A stretch of 64,000 bases of DNA from Pagrus major (GCF_040436345.1 NC_133215.1:19723306-19787305), one strand, 5' to 3'. Shown: positions 22,660-36,204, counted from the first letter of the stretch. Numbers and translations: made by a program. The notes: a model not told the origin generated them from the sequence alone.

Positions 22660-22800
22660 GCACACTGCGCAGAGCACAATATCCCCCTCCCCCATCCTAC
22701 GGCCTCATTTACTGCGCCTGGATTCAGTTCAGAAACTCAAAATGGCCACCAGCTCTGCTGTTTGCTGCCAGACTGAGCTCTCAGTAGCTAGCTGAACAGG
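22660..22800. repeat. Intron module B1
   Basis: It contains, in order, CACACTGCGCAGAGC, ATCCCCCTCCCCCATCC, TGGATTCA and AAACTCAAAATGGCCACC. The same words in the same order occur at 28.7 kb. Possible readings are an NRF1-like site, a GC/KLF box and a YY1-like site (CAAAATGGCC at 22738-22747). Confidence 0.7.
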
Positions 22801-25800
22801 ATTCTCTATCATATATATCTGGTTGGAGCACCAACCTGCTTCATATGGATTTTCTCATCAGCCTGAGGCTTCAGCAAGTTGGCAATGTGTAAAAAAACTG
22901 TAGAATATATAAACTTTGTTATATTTAACAAAAATGTTTAATTAGCCAAACTTAAACATTTTCTAAATTATTTTTAAATCTATAAATAAATTTTCTTGTG
23001 TGTACATTATATGAAGATTAACTCTGGTAAGAATAAGAACTCATTCAACTTTATCAGCTCATATTTAGTAATAGGGTTATCTGTTGCTACGTCAGTGAGT
23101 GAGTCTGAACCTCACAGTCACTTCAGGTGTCAGCTGAGAATGCAGACATAGGTGTGGCATTTAATGCACACCTCCAATCCAGTCACTGAAAGCCAAAAAT
23201 AATTTCTAACAAAGAAAAAAAGGCACCAGTGCTTAAATTCTCGTAAAAGCTTCATTTACACGTAGGAATATTTATTTTATTCCTCGCCCAGACAAATTGA
23301 TGTCTCCGAGGTGAAAATGCATGGGTCTGAATTTAAACCCAATGATGTTTCATACAAGTCATGCTTGTTTCCTGTGATACTACGCAATGACTGCTGACAC
23401 TAAACATTTAGCAGACTTTCATTATTCCTATCATCCTATCATCAGAATTGATGCATCTTCAGTTTCACGCAATCCTACTGGTAATGAATTTGACAGGAGT
23501 CGATGGAGTCTGTCCGACTTGCTCTGATTTCAATGCACAGAACAGACAGCTTACACAACTTCCAGCACATTTCAATAATTATTTTTTTCTTTAAAACATT
23601 GCTTCACTCGACTGTGTTCATTGTTAGAACGTCTTCTCAGTCACGCTTTGGTAACTAGGCTACCATACATAAAGAAGTTTTCACAAATGACTTTGTGCTG
23701 AGCTGGAGGCATCAAAAACAGAAGACAAGGAAAGATTGCCCACCTTCACTCTGGTTAAAGACAACTTCCTTTCTCTCAAGTTGCAAAACAAGTGCTTGTT
23801 GTCTCAGACCTTTGCCTCTGCAGACCTCTTTCAACACCAGGTGAGTAGCTATTGTGCTGCTTGTCCAATGTTGTAAAGTGGCAGTAACTCAAACTAGACA
23901 TGCAAGTCTCTCTAACTAATTCGAAAGCAGGATGACTAGGGAGTCAGTCTGCAGTAGGACAACTCAAGTTTAAGCCTCTCTGATGCCAAGCAAACAAGAA
24001 AAACTTGGCATTCCCATCACACAGATAAGATGACCATCAAAACATTTTCCTTCATGACAAAGGTATCACATTATTGGTTTAAATGTTGAAGATACAACCA
24101 TATTTACACATACTCTGCACCAAATCTTGCCAAACATGATTCAAGGCTGTTTTAAAGATAATAAGAAAACTGATTACAAACTCAAAGTGCAAGACATTTC
24201 TGGTTGAGATACAGTTCATGGACAAGCATGTGCAATTTGGCAAAGCAAGTTAGCCTCCCTAGAACAGCATCCAGACTGTGATACATGTTTTTAATGTAGT
24301 ATTATTCATCTCCATTAGCAGGTATGTCTCGACTGATAGAAATGAGAGCATTTTTTTTTAAATGGGTTGCTATCCAACACACAGATTGATTTCCAAACCT
24401 TTGTTTGTTGTTACCTGCTGTGCTCTGGCTACACCAAAAAACGCATCATGATGCTCCATTAAAACACTGAAACCTTTTTATTTACAGACTGTACAGTCTG
24501 TGAGTAAACCCCAGTGCAGCATGAACAAATAAAGAGCAACAAGCAAGTTCAGTAAAAATATCCACTCTGACAGTGTGCGTCAGTTGGCGGAGCTTTGCAG
24601 GGCCACTTTAGGCAAATAAAAAATAATTTAAGCAGCATTTTGTAGGCGCACTTCGACTCCAACATGTTGTTTTGAAACAGAAAAACTACTTCTACAATTA
24701 TTCCGTGTTAGGGATGATGAGAAGATGCCCAAATTCTGTCCAAAGCTTTTTGCCACAACAGCAGTCCTTCCACCATTTGACCTACCATGGTACGTTAAAA
24801 TAAATGTGGTATTAATTGACCTTCTGTTTGAATGAAAACAATCCTGCGGGTTTGACATGCAGCCAGACAGAGCTGCATCAAGATATAACAAATAAATAAA
24901 AAATTACTGGCCACCTTAATGATTGTTCGTAATGCTTTAACTGCTTGAACACCTGTAAGATTCACATACAGACGGAATTTATATCACACAACTACAAATG
25001 TCTTGACAGCACTATAAATATGTACATGCACAGCGTGGATGCAGAACATGCATGTTCAAGTTAAGTTCCGTTACTGAGCTCAAAGTTGCGAGTATGACCA
25101 AGAACAACAATGTTTAAGAAGCTTGCGTACTACTAGTGTCGCGCGCAGTGATGCAGGTAACAAAATGTCTCTTCCAGCGCTGTTGATCAGCTACGTCAGA
25201 GAACATTTACAGCAAACTCCCTGACAGTGACAGAATGTCTGAAATGAATGTTTCCTGTTAAAAAAACAAAACAAACACAAGCAGTAAGCCAAAACTCTGC
25301 CTTCTTCAACTAGCATAGCAACAGCAGCCAGAGCTAACCTTGAGAAGAGTGTGAAGCTGCAATGACAAAAGATGAGTTAGGATTAAATAATTGAGAGAAA
25401 TGTCAAACATGCTTTAAAAGCAAAGAAATGTCAACCTTTAGCAGGATGCGTGGGATTGAGGCCTTCCATGTATTTGTTGATTGTGAGAACAGGGAGCGAC
25501 TGAGAGGCCAGCAGCAGAACATAAAAGAAAAGAGGAGGGGCTCAGTTAGGACTAGTCCATCTTGTTCCTTGCAGGGGTATGTTCTATAAAGGGTGTGTGG
25601 CCTATAATCAAAGCCTTTAAAAAGGAAGCTTAGTCCAATGCCCCTGACACAGCAGTCTGCTGTAATAGATACTATGAAAGACAAAATTTGATTAATTTTC
25701 TAATTCTTTCTGAAGACACCCACAGAGTACATGATATATTTGCAAGTGTCACAAATGCACACAAATCAAATCTTGTGCCTACAACATTTTGATGTACAGC

Positions 25801-25809
25801 GTGGTGATT

Positions 25810-25975
25810 ATCAAAACCAACCCTAGCTAGCAGCGCACAGACAGAGAGGAAGTACACTGCACAGACTGTTGCTAAGCAACACCCATCCCCCAACTCTAGC
25901 ACAAACTAGTCCACAGTATGGAAATCTACAGCCAGCACGGACTAAACCATTCTGACAGAGGGCAGGGGGGGGGAC
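25810..25975. repeat. Intron module A1, with a palindromic RFX-type X box
   Basis: Its word order is CTAGCTAGC, GCGCACAGACAG, ACCCATCCCCCAAC, ACAGCCAGCACGGACTAAACCATTC and a G-run. GTTGCTAAGCAAC at 25868-25880 is a perfect odd palindrome that matches the RFX motif. It is homologous to the modules at 27.1, 27.7 and 30.6 kb. Confidence 0.7.
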
Positions 25976-27129
25976 CTTTCTCTCTAAAATAACACCATAG
26001 GCAAAGAAAGCTTAATAACAAAAAATAAGGTCAAGGACATGACTGTAACACACAGAAATACTACTGGAGTGCAGAGCTTGACCTTTATTGTAGTTCTATA
26101 TATATATTGAAAGTTTATCACCTACTTTTTATAATGGTGCTATAATGGGTTTTTTTCACCAGTCAAACAAAAGACAAAATTAGAAACCCTGACATAGCTG
26201 GAAATAAACCCTTTCCTCTGGCCTCTCCCCTGAAATTTTGATAGATTATATCTGTACTGCTCACATACGCATGTGCAGTACTCTGAGCACTCGCTTCCAC
26301 TGAGCTGAGTACATGGTTAGCGTCAGCCTATTACAATCCCTCTAATGATCCGACCTTTGTGGACGACATAAGGACCGTACTCAGGATGTAATGTGATCTC
26401 ACATCAGCTCTCTTGTAGATCATGCAGAAGGCTAATCCATCATGAACTGGGCTAAATCGATGGAATTGATGGTTTCATAGTTCGCTTTAGTGTTCTGTTT
26501 GTAAAAACAGCACAAAAACAGATCCCACTTTATCCTTCAAAACACATCCCGCTACACATTGTAGCTTCTTCCTTGAATGTCTATTGCTCTTCCCTGTGTT
26601 TCCACTTTTAAAAAAATGACACAGGCTTCGGAGAATCTCTATTTTTTGACTCCCCAGAAAAAATGAAATCGACTGGACCAGACAAAGACTTTGTGATTTC
26701 TCTCAAACAGCTCAATCTCCCACTACTACAAAGTGGGTTTTAATGGGAACAAACTAAACAAAAACAAAAAAAAAACACAATGTCCAATAAAATTATGATC
26801 GAAGGCATCTCTTTTTAAATAATGGAAGGTTCACCTAGAAAGGAGGACTTGGGAAAATGAGGATATATAAATAATGAGCTTAAAAAAATGGGCCAGGTGT
26901 CTTCCAAGGCCTGTCAAAGTTAAAGGGGAGGAGCCTGGTTTAGACTGTTCCACCTTTTATTTCTTCATCTTTTTTAAAGAAACTCTGACTTCTTAAGGCT
27001 CAATCTTTTGGTTACACTGACCAAGCAAATGGCAGAAAATCTGTCATTACATATGATATCAATCCATAACCAGCAAAGAAAGAACAAGCCATTTTTAACA
27101 TGACAAAGCAGCACAACGTGCACTTTAGT

Positions 27130-27216
27130 CAAGGCCTAGCTAGAGGCGCACAGCCAGCGCTAAATTGCACACCCACAGCACACTCAACCTAGAGACAGCT
27201 GCACCCTCCCTCCCCC

Positions 27217-27277
<61 letters not shown>

Positions 27278-27395
27278 AGAAACATACACACACGCTTTTT
27301 CTCTCTCTCTGGAACAGCCTCTCCAAGTCAACATGGACTGAACCATTCTGATGCAGGGAGGGAGTGGGGGTGGGGCGTTCTAAACAAAAGAGATA
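27130..27395. repeat. Intron module A2, expanded by a microsatellite
   Basis: CTAGCTAGAGGCGCACAG, CCCTCCCTCCCCCATG and AACATGGACTGAACCATTCTG follow the module-A order. A (CT)n/(CA)n microsatellite (about 27220-27276) sits in the middle. Confidence 0.7.
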
Positions 27396-27694
27396 AAGAA
27401 TGAAGTATTCAAGTAATCGAACAGTCAAAGGGCAGTCACAGATTTGCTAAATGAGGACAGGGAGTTATACTTTGAGTTTTCACAGTAAAACTTAACTGCT
27501 AAGGTATGATTTCTTAAGCTGATGTTTTTTGATATAATTGATTGAAACAGGTCGATGAAAACCAGATAAGCACTTTCCTCAAAAACTACTTTTCATGATT
27601 TACTACAATTATCGCATTAGAGATTGAAAGATTATCTCAGCAAAATACATTTTTTAGTCACGTCCTCTACAAACAAACAAAACACATCGCTTTT

Positions 27695-27870
27695 TAGCCT
27701 CACAGTCTCATGCTAGCTGCGCACAGCAAGAAATTAGAGCACAGCTTGACACACTAGACAGCCTCTATCCGCCCAGCCTCTCCCACAGCAAGGAGGGCTG
27801 CTGGTGAAAAGACTGAACCATTCCAACACGGGGGTGGCTCTTGACTCAAGAGGAACAAAGAACACCCACC
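27695..27870. repeat. Intron module A3
   Basis: ATGCTAGCTGCGCACAGC, CCAGCCTCTCCCACAG and GACTGAACCATTCCAACACGG, followed by a Lys-codon-like A-rich tail shared with module A2. It is more diverged in the centre. Confidence 0.65.
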
Positions 27871-28099
27871 TAAAAACTCAAAAATATACTTTTATGCATT
27901 ATCACTTCCCTCATTAAAGTTTGCACCAGTAGGTTCTTCACAAAATACTTTACTTTAGGAAATTTTCTGACTTGACTGATTGAGACTCAAAACAGACAGG
28001 GAAATGTGTTGCTGCATAAGTAGCAGACAGTATGTAATTTCTAATTACAATGAACCTTCAATAACAACCTTCACCTGTCTTCATCAAAAGCCCTGTTGT

Positions 28100-28260
28100 G
28101 ACAGTAAATAAAACCTTGTTGAGCGTTCTTTGCCCAGCCCCCCTTTCTGCTTCTGCAGACACACAAAATGGCCACCAGCGCTGCTGCGAGCAGCATGCTG
28201 AGCACAGGCGTGAGCAGATCTTATTACAAACTCCGCCTCCTAAAGAAAAATCTGCAGAAA
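28100..28260. repeat. Intron module B2
   Basis: CCAGCCCCCCTTTCTGC, then ACACAAAATGGCCACCAGCG and CTGCTG. The YY1-like CAAAATGGCC is at 28164-28173. The NRF1-like part is degraded. Confidence 0.55.
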
Positions 28261-28699
28261 TCTCCATACTCATACAAGGATTGACTTAAGTTTTAAATGT
28301 CACCTGTAAATCCTGGTTCAGAAATTCACTATTTTAAAGAGTAAAAAGCTCACATGTCTTGTGCACACTGTTCAGCAGCACCCCAAGTAAGGGCTGAAGA
28401 ACTAACAAAACCAATTACTTTGATTTTTCACCTCACAAGTTCTCAGCCATGCTGCTAAATGTTTTATTAACCTAAATCTATGTAACTGGGTAATAAAATA
28501 ATGGTTCTTCTGCAGCAGTCTGTGTTGTGCCTCAACCGATACGCCAGTAAACCTGACACTTGGCTGTCTCAGTTACAGAGGATGCTGCTGGTCTCAACTT
28601 CTAATCAACCAACCTAAAAAAAATGTTAGCAGTTATCTAATGTGAGACATTTCTATGGAGGCTAAATACTGAGTGGGGAAAAAAAGATGTCAGCCAGTG

Positions 28700-28860
28700 A
28701 GAGCCGAGCCTGCATTCCAACATTACTGCGCACAGTGCGCAGTCTTCCCCTCCCCCACCCTCACCCTCACTGCCTGCATCTGGATTCACTGAAACTCAAA
28801 ATGGCCACCTGGTCTCCTGTGCGCAGCCTGTTGTATCTTGCACAACATCTTATCATGTTA
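28700..28860. repeat. Intron module B3
   Basis: CATTCCAACATTACTGCGCA, CAGTGCGCAGTC, CCCCTCCCCCACCC, ATCTGGATTCACTGAAACTC and AAAATGGCCACC. It lines up with module B1 over about 110 bp, with CAAAATGGCC at 28797-28806. Confidence 0.75.
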
Positions 28861-30584
28861 CGGCAGCACCATGTCAATAAAAGTAGTTCCTGTGAGAAAA
28901 GACTTTAATATTTGTTAAATGGACCTACTGAAATATTAAGAAAAATAGAGACAAGCAAATTTCGCACGATTCTCCTACAGCAGGCAGCTCTATTTTTTTA
29001 AATCTTTATACTGACTTTAATTTGACTTGAATTTAATTTGTACATTAACTTAATTCGGACTGTTTCTTAAGACATGTTGAAAACATCATAACGCTCCTCT
29101 GATATTCTCTTGCTAACTGATTTTCCCAATAACATCCTGATTACAAGCAGTGATTGTGTAATCAGGAAAGGTTTGCTGGCTTATGTACAGCTCTTGTATG
29201 TAATTAACTCCAAGATTCAGTCACATCAGACCTCTGTCTATGGAGCTCTATATTTTTTTTCTTGTTTGCGTTTCCTCCGGAAGGTCTCCACTTTCCATCA
29301 CTGTACAAAGACGTGCTAGTCAGGTGGACTGGAAACTCTGAATTGCCCAGAGGTGTGAAAATGAGTGTGGATGGGATGAGTGGATGAGTGTCTCTGTAGA
29401 TGTTAGCTCAGTGGCAGACTGACAAGCTGTGGTAGAGGGTATCCTGCCTCTCACCCAAAGCAAGCAGGAAGAGGCTCCAGTTCCTCATTATCCTGACTGG
29501 GGAAATAAGGTGTTTTGATGGGCGCACTTGTATGTGAAATCCCACAAGAGGCAGTATGAATGAGTATTATTACACAAATATATGGACAAATAGAAAAATA
29601 AAATGCAGATTCTGTGTCTAAATTATATCGCAATTCCCCCCCCCACAAAACACATTTGTTAATGGGAAAAATGTGTTCAAGTAAATGTAATATTTCAATA
29701 TTTCCCAGTGATACATAAGCACATACAGGATTTTACATTCTAGATAGGCTAGCAAGGGTTTTTTGTTAATCTGCAGCCTGAAGGTCACTCACTTAACCTC
29801 AAAGAGTTAATATACACACACAGTTTAAGTGTACTGCCTCCCAAAGCAAATACGCACCATATATTTTAATATCCTGGCGAAGTGGAATTGCTCCCATTTC
29901 TCTTATTCACATTGCACTTCATCTAACATCTAGTACTTTCTCTAGTCATGCTCTCCCATATGATAATACTTTGTATGTTTGCTGCTATTTGACAGGAAGG
30001 AAACATAACTGTAGACAAATGACAAATGGACAGAGCGTAAAGGTGAACAATTCTCACATAGCAAAATATTGCTTTGAAAAAAACCTGATATTTTCAAAAC
30101 ATAGTTGAACTGTTAGGCAATAGTCTAAAAGCACTGCCTCTTAGCCTATCATTGCCCAAACAATGTTCGCGTGCTTCATTTTTTGTTGTTTTTATCTGTT
30201 CTTTTAAATGAGTGGAGACTAGCAAGAGCTGGGTAGAAGGAAAAAAGGGAAGAAAAACAGGGAGGGGGTGGGCAAAACCAGGAGTTTCAATGTGAATCAA
30301 GCAAGCACATGGTGCTTATTCTTTAGCCATGCGCTGCTGAGGGTGGTTCATATCATGGCTACAAAAAACCCTATGAATGTTGACTAATACACTATATAGT
30401 TAACCATAAAAACACCAGGTGCAAAATAAAGATAATCTAGGTTCCCTGAAGACAAAGTAATAATAACATCTTTGGTTAATTGCAGAACTGAAAGATATGC
30501 ATGCAGTTGCTCCCTCCTTTATCTGGTAAAACTGTGGTAACCTAAATACCATTTTTCCCGTATCTGCAGTCAAGTCAGAACATA

Positions 30585-30790
30585 TGAGCTTTAGCTAGCA
30601 CCACACAGTCATAACTGAAGTCCACAGCCTGACACAGAGCGCCAACACCCCTCCCCCACACCGGCAGTCTGCTCCAGTCTGGAGTTTTACAGCCAAGCAT
30701 GGACTAAACCATTGCAGCAAGAAGGGTGTTCTCACCAACAAGGGAGGGAGCTAGAGAGGTGAATGACAAATACAAAGCTCTCTAACCGAT
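30585..30790. repeat. Intron module A4
   Basis: TTTAGCTAGCACCACACAG, ACACCCCTCCCCCACACC and TTACAGCCAAGCATGGACTA, then AACCATTGCAG. Closest to module A1. Confidence 0.72.
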
Positions 30791-31179
30791 TCGAGCTATG
30801 CAGTTAGAAGTTTAAAACTGGATTGGTCTATGTTGAACAGGAAAATAGTCTTAGTTTAGATTTCTAATTCTCCTTAACAGGTAGAAACTACAAGCCCGGG
30901 CCTGAAAGAGCGGCTCTTCTCCTTGAAGTCTTTGATCAATTTTCTCTCAATCTCAGTAACTCATCTACGTTTCGGGCACATTTCTGATAAATTGTTAGAT
31001 AAGATGCTATTATAAGTAAGATTTTTTTTATAGAGGAATAAATCCAATGCTATAAGCTGCTTTTTTCCTCTCTGCCATTTGGGCATGTGAGGAATCAGTT
31101 ATGAGAAAAATGCAGATAGCTTTCTGTGAGAAACATAGAAAACAAATAGCTAACATTTACTGGGTTTAATGATTTGGAT

Positions 31180-31330
31180 TAGTCCACAAGCTAGCTTGCT
31201 CAACACTTTCCCCTCCCCCACTCCTTTCCTCCTGATAGATCGCTTGCAGTGAATGCTACAGCACAAAATGGCTGCTACTGCTGCTGCTGTGCATGGTTAC
31301 AGCAGAAAGCATTCCTTTCACCATGAACAC
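31180..31330. repeat. Intron module B4
   Basis: CACAAGCTAGCTTGC, TTTCCCCTCCCCCACTCC, ACAGCACAAAATGGCTGC and CTGCTGCTG. It carries the CTAGC start seen in family A and the YY1-like end of family B, so it links the two families. Confidence 0.65.
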
Positions 31331-31544
31331 AGCTGACTTTGCCTGCAATATGACTGTACCTTTTTATTTAGTTAAAAAGTATCTCTCTGCTTTTCTCCCT
31401 GCAGGTTTGTTCTTTTGAGGTTTTTGACTTCTTTTGATCTACAAGGGATAATGCAATTTTTTATCTTGTATTTAACCTTTAACACTTTGTGAATGTTAAT
31501 TTATATAATTATTTTACATGAATGTGTCATATGGGACCGCCATG

Positions 31545-31860
31545 TTCTGCAGTAACAATTCAACTGGGCGCTAAACTGGAAGTTAGCTGACTTTGTCTGG
31601 CATTAGTCTCTACTGCGCACCCACAATGCGGGAAAAACAGGTAATTTTAAACCCAGGAAGTCGAGCTTTTTAGGCTTCATGCTCCACTGAACAACTGTCA
31701 TAGGAATGAGCAGGGCCCCATCTCAAAAGCTGTATCCAGATTTTAATGTTACGTCCTTGCCACAACACCAGCAATCATTTTAGACACTACAGACAAACAG
31801 ACCCAACATTTTAAAACTGTTATTTCGTAATTTCTCATATTTTTGAGAAGGAAATGTCTC
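31545..31860 (-). repeat. Dispersed repeat, inverted relative to a copy at 36.2 kb
   Basis: On the minus strand it reads CTCATTCCTATGACAG, TCAGTGGAGC, AAAAAGCTCGACTTC and TTTAGCGCCCAG. The same order appears on the plus strand at 36205-36370. Probably a non-autonomous DNA transposon. Confidence 0.55.
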
Positions 31861-32378
31861 GAAGTGGATACTTTTGTTGGCCTTTCATTGGTCAATGTGT
31901 CTGTTGAGCAATTAAACTTAATGTTTAGGCATGCTTTAAAGTAGCAATTTCGAAAACTCTAGGGCTACTGGCTCCAAGATCAAGTGAGCCATGAGGTAAT
32001 TAGCCAACAGTAGCTAGCTACAGCCAAGGATAGGTAGCAAAGATCAGCAGTTGCATTTGAAATTGCATACCTTTAAATTCTGGTCGTATAAAAAAAATAC
32101 ACCTTAAATAATTATGAGCATCTAGAAAAAGTGCTTGAAACTACCTCTTCCTGCACCTTTTTATAATCGCAATTGGGGGGAGGCTGTGTTTGACAATTTT
32201 TGTCACTTTCCGAAAACTTACAACTCAAAGGTTTTGAAAAGCTTTCTTCTCAAGTCCACTGCACAACCCCAACAGCAGGTGCTATGACTGGCACTGCTGC
32301 AGATAACCTTAGCATAACAAATCGGGCTGCCTCAAATGCATAAAAGCCTCAAAACTTCTACTGCTGTCATGTTATTCA

Positions 32379-33200
32379 ATGTCCAAAGATGGACTTCGAG
32401 AGAAGACAGTAGCCTTTTTCACACAGAGACGCTGCATTATCGCTGCAGGGGTGGTTGGCCAATTCTCCACCGCTGTTTGTTCACACAGAGCCAAGCAGCT
32501 CCGGCGTAAAGACGCACCAGTGTGCAATTCACACAGCAAGCCGGCACTGTGGATCCAAAAGAGGCGTGACAGTACACATCCAGTCGATGACGTCTGTGTT
32601 GTTTTTTCAAGGTGTTTCCCCCAATGTCCACCTGTTAATCTAAACATGTACTCGCTGACTGTTTACAATCATATGGATGCTGTTATAATGTGTGATTGAG
32701 ATCCTGGCCCACCATGCATCCTGGAAAGTGACGAAGTTACATTTTTCGCTCTAAATTACATAATTACATAATCACCATCAGTAAACAGGACACTGTTTGA
32801 CTCTTTCACTCGCGGGGAGGGAGGCTGTTTTCTGGGGGAAAGTTCACTGAAGTCTCGGCCAGGAGAGCTGACCGTCGCGGTGATTTTTTTTCAAGACAGT
32901 AATTACAACAACACAATAGTGGAAGGAGACAAACACATGGTGAATTAAAGTTTTTTGCCGGGGACAGACGCTGTTTTTCGGGCAGAAATGTGACGAAGAG
33001 TCGGTAGGACGGACAGACAGACACTTTAACTGCGGTATTTTTTAACTTCATATAAGTTGCCATCAGAGGCGCAGCGAAAATTTGACCCTTCGCCGCATCT
33101 GACGCTTTCACACAGAGGAGGATGCGGAGAATTGGCGCCGGATCCCCGCACTCAAAGGGCAGTGTGAATGGGGATACTGTGTCGTCTGCACCAAAAAAGA
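32379..33200. mobile_element. Probable non-autonomous DNA transposon remnants
   Basis: The phrase TTTTTCACACAGAGACGC near 32415 and CTTTCACACAGAGGAGGATGC near 33110 recur, with CG-rich unique DNA between. Such ends are common in teleost MITEs. Clear terminal repeats were not proven. Confidence 0.35.
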
Positions 33201-33439
33201 GACAAAAGACTGATCCTGAACCTTTGTGGGGTTCAGATTGTCTCAAAATAGCCAGCAAGGGAGCAGTTCTGTTTACACGTCTACTAAGGAAATCCCGCAA
33301 TATGGAGCTGGTATTGAACAGGAGCTGGACCCTTGAGGCTTGCAACTGCTCAACGCTTGCTGGCCACTCAAGTTGAGGTTATACTTTAACATTGTAAAAT
33401 CCCATTTGAGTTTCTGCTACAACTGCTATGCTGACGATG

Positions 33440-33580
33440 GCCAACTATTCTTCTTACACCCATTTAACACTTAGGTGAAAGCACACTGAACATCACTGCG
33501 TTGCTAGTGGTTTTCTTGGAGTGGATGCTATTTCACCACCTGAACAAGACTAAGCTTGTGTTCCCTCAGGAACAAAGAAT
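33440..33580 (+). mobile_element. LINE reverse transcriptase scrap (L2-like)
   Basis: The frames read CYADDGQLFFLHPF, the catalytic ADD motif, then after breaks HLNKTKLVFP. Both ends are cut and stops are present. Confidence 0.65.
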
Positions 33581-34859
33581 GCCTGTAGTAAGACCTGTAA
33601 ATCACCATGAACAATATTGTGTTAACTCAGCGAACTGGTTGTGACCCTGTGATGAACTCATGCAGGTGCTTGTCAGCTACCAGTGGGACCCCTGAAGCTC
33701 CCTCCTTAAGTCTATGGGAGTCACTGCTTCAGACACCCATTTTTCCTACAGCACTCCACTTCTCTGTTTACTACACCGGCACTCTGTTGCAGCTCACATC
33801 CAATTTTAATCCATTAAATTATGGATACTAGATACAGTGACAGGGGCTCAAGGGGCTTTTCCTTTCTTTTTCTGGTTCTCTTTTTGTGCACTGATCCGCC
33901 AACCTGAACAGCCAATCAGAGGGACACATGTTCAATCACTATTGTTCAAAAAGCCTCCTAAAATGGCTGTCCAGTGCCAACGGTGCTGGACACACCACAC
34001 CGACTAGAGCCACAAATGCTCACTGGCGGCCCTGACAATGCCTGTTGTGTCAGGGCCTTAACCGGGAGTGCATCTGCACCTGGCATGTGCGCCTGCTGTT
34101 TTGTTCCATCCTCCATGTGGCTTCATATCCCACTGGGAGCATTTCAGAAGTGGAGCGTCATGCCTGCCTGATGTTATTAACTTGCGCAGATTATGTATGT
34201 ATTTCATCATTTCTCCTTGATTTTTGTCCTTCTACCGTGGTTGAGTAGGCTATGTATTTAAGTCAATTCATTATTTCTCCGATTCAAGCGTGTTTATTGT
34301 ACGTTTTTATAACAGTAGCTGTAGCTCCCGGGTCAGCACACACAAGGATGAAAATTTACTGGATGCACTATGACGTTCCGCTGCCTGAATTCATGTCTGG
34401 CTCGATCTGCTCTATGTTAATTGATGTGTCTGCAGTCTGCGTCCATCAGTAATAGACTTGACACGTATTCGTCCTTAAGGACGAAATAACAAGTTGATTA
34501 GCCATACTGTTTCCATCAGCAAGAGGGGAATAACAGAGACCCTGAATGTATTTTACCAACTTTCTTGGCAAGAAGGATGAATTTAACCAGAATGAGTCAT
34601 GGCCAGTCACAGGGGAGTAAGCTACTGTCACTAGATTAGGTAAGACACAAAGTGTTATGTTGACAACTTTTAAATAAACCGCAACTTGCTAGTAGCCATC
34701 AGCTTTAAAATAGGTGCCGATCGGGTCTCTGTCTTCCGGCTAGGCATGGGTCTGATATTTCTAGTTTCTGCATTGGTTCGAGGCAGTGCATTAGCAGGTC
34801 TTTTCAGTTCAGGAAGAAATCTTTGGACCCACGAGGAACTCTAGTTGGAGGGTTGAATT

Positions 34860-35110
34860 GCTCCAAGCCCCTTTTATACAGAGATTCCGCAACAGCATCG
34901 CAGTGAAGGCTCGCCTCTAGACCACCTTTGTTTTTTTTTACATTGAACCAAGCAGCGTTGGCATAACGCTGCCCCAGTCTGTTATTCTCTTTAATTACCT
35001 ATGCTGGTGTCCTACATTCCACCAATGTCACTTTTATACAGACGGCAAGGCAGAATAACACCGCAATATACCTGCCTTGAAAAGGCTGTGTAAAAGAGGC
35101 TCCAGAAACC
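34860..35110. mobile_element. MITE-like element
   Basis: AAGCCCCTTTTATACAGAGA on the left faces GGCTGTGTAAAAGAGGCTCC on the right, an imperfect inverted repeat around non-coding DNA. Confidence 0.4.
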
Positions 35111-36204
35111 CCTTCTTACGAACACTGGATTTGGGGGCTGTGTCCAACAGTTTCTCAAACTTTCAAAAGCAGACAATGTGACATCCACATCCACTTCACA
35201 CCATGACTGGCTAACTGTGTAGTGGTGAAATAGCAGCAAGGGTTTGAACAATGCAAAAAGATCTTGGTAAGAATTTGGTAAGGCGTAACCATTGTTCAAC
35301 ATGGCTTCTTACTTATACACTGTTTAACCGGTAGCTGTAAATGTCTACAAACTGTTGCTAGCAATTACGTTGCCCAAATGCTTTGAGGGCTTTTCGGACA
35401 GAATGCGACGGCACCAGTGTGATCTGAAACCCATTATTTCTAATGGCTTGCACCGCGCATTGGCAGTTTTTCGCTACGCTGCAAGGCGACATGCACTTGC
35501 AGTTCAACCTGGTCCATAATGACTCTGAAAACCCAATAATGCCTCTGCCTCTGGCAGAACATCAAAGCAAAAAGGCCTTTGGTAAAACTGTAATGTAGGT
35601 GAACCTGGCACACAGTCATTGCTAATGTCATGGCTAACCCTATTCATTTTAATCAGCAGGTTTCAAGCAAGACTCAGCTTGGCTTGGGCTGTGAGGAGGT
35701 GTAGCATTTATTCCCAGACAAACACCCTAAAGTGTGCACACCAGAGGTCAAGTTAACCGAGTAGCCTCCATTATTGACTGACAATGACGGAAAAATTTCA
35801 AGCCTGCCCATCATTTTGACAGATTAGAAAACTGAAGGTGATCTACTGCAACATTAGTAATTTACATGACACACTGTTAGTAACCACAAGTAAACCCCCT
35901 GTAGGGAACCTGCCTACTATCTGGGTGATGACAGCATGTTGAGGAGCTCCGACCTGGAGCCCGCTGTAACCATTACGGGCCACTCGCCCCACTCTTGTAG
36001 CAGAAGGAGAGCACAAGAAGTTGTCTATCTGGTAGCTCTTAATTGTTTCTCTCATGCTCTCCATAAACTCATAACCTTTAATTTTTTCCTGCATATTAAA
36101 TCTAAGACCTGGATGAACCGCCAAGCAAGCGATGATGCGTTATCAACATCCAGCGGTGCTACGTAAATAAGGAAAGAATTCTGGATGCGGTCTATTCAAG
36201 GACA

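Noticed and set aside
32806..33345. Minus-strand open frame of 179 codons
   Set aside because: No recognised motif and biased Ser/Leu/Pro composition. It lies in CG-rich DNA that looks like a non-autonomous transposon.
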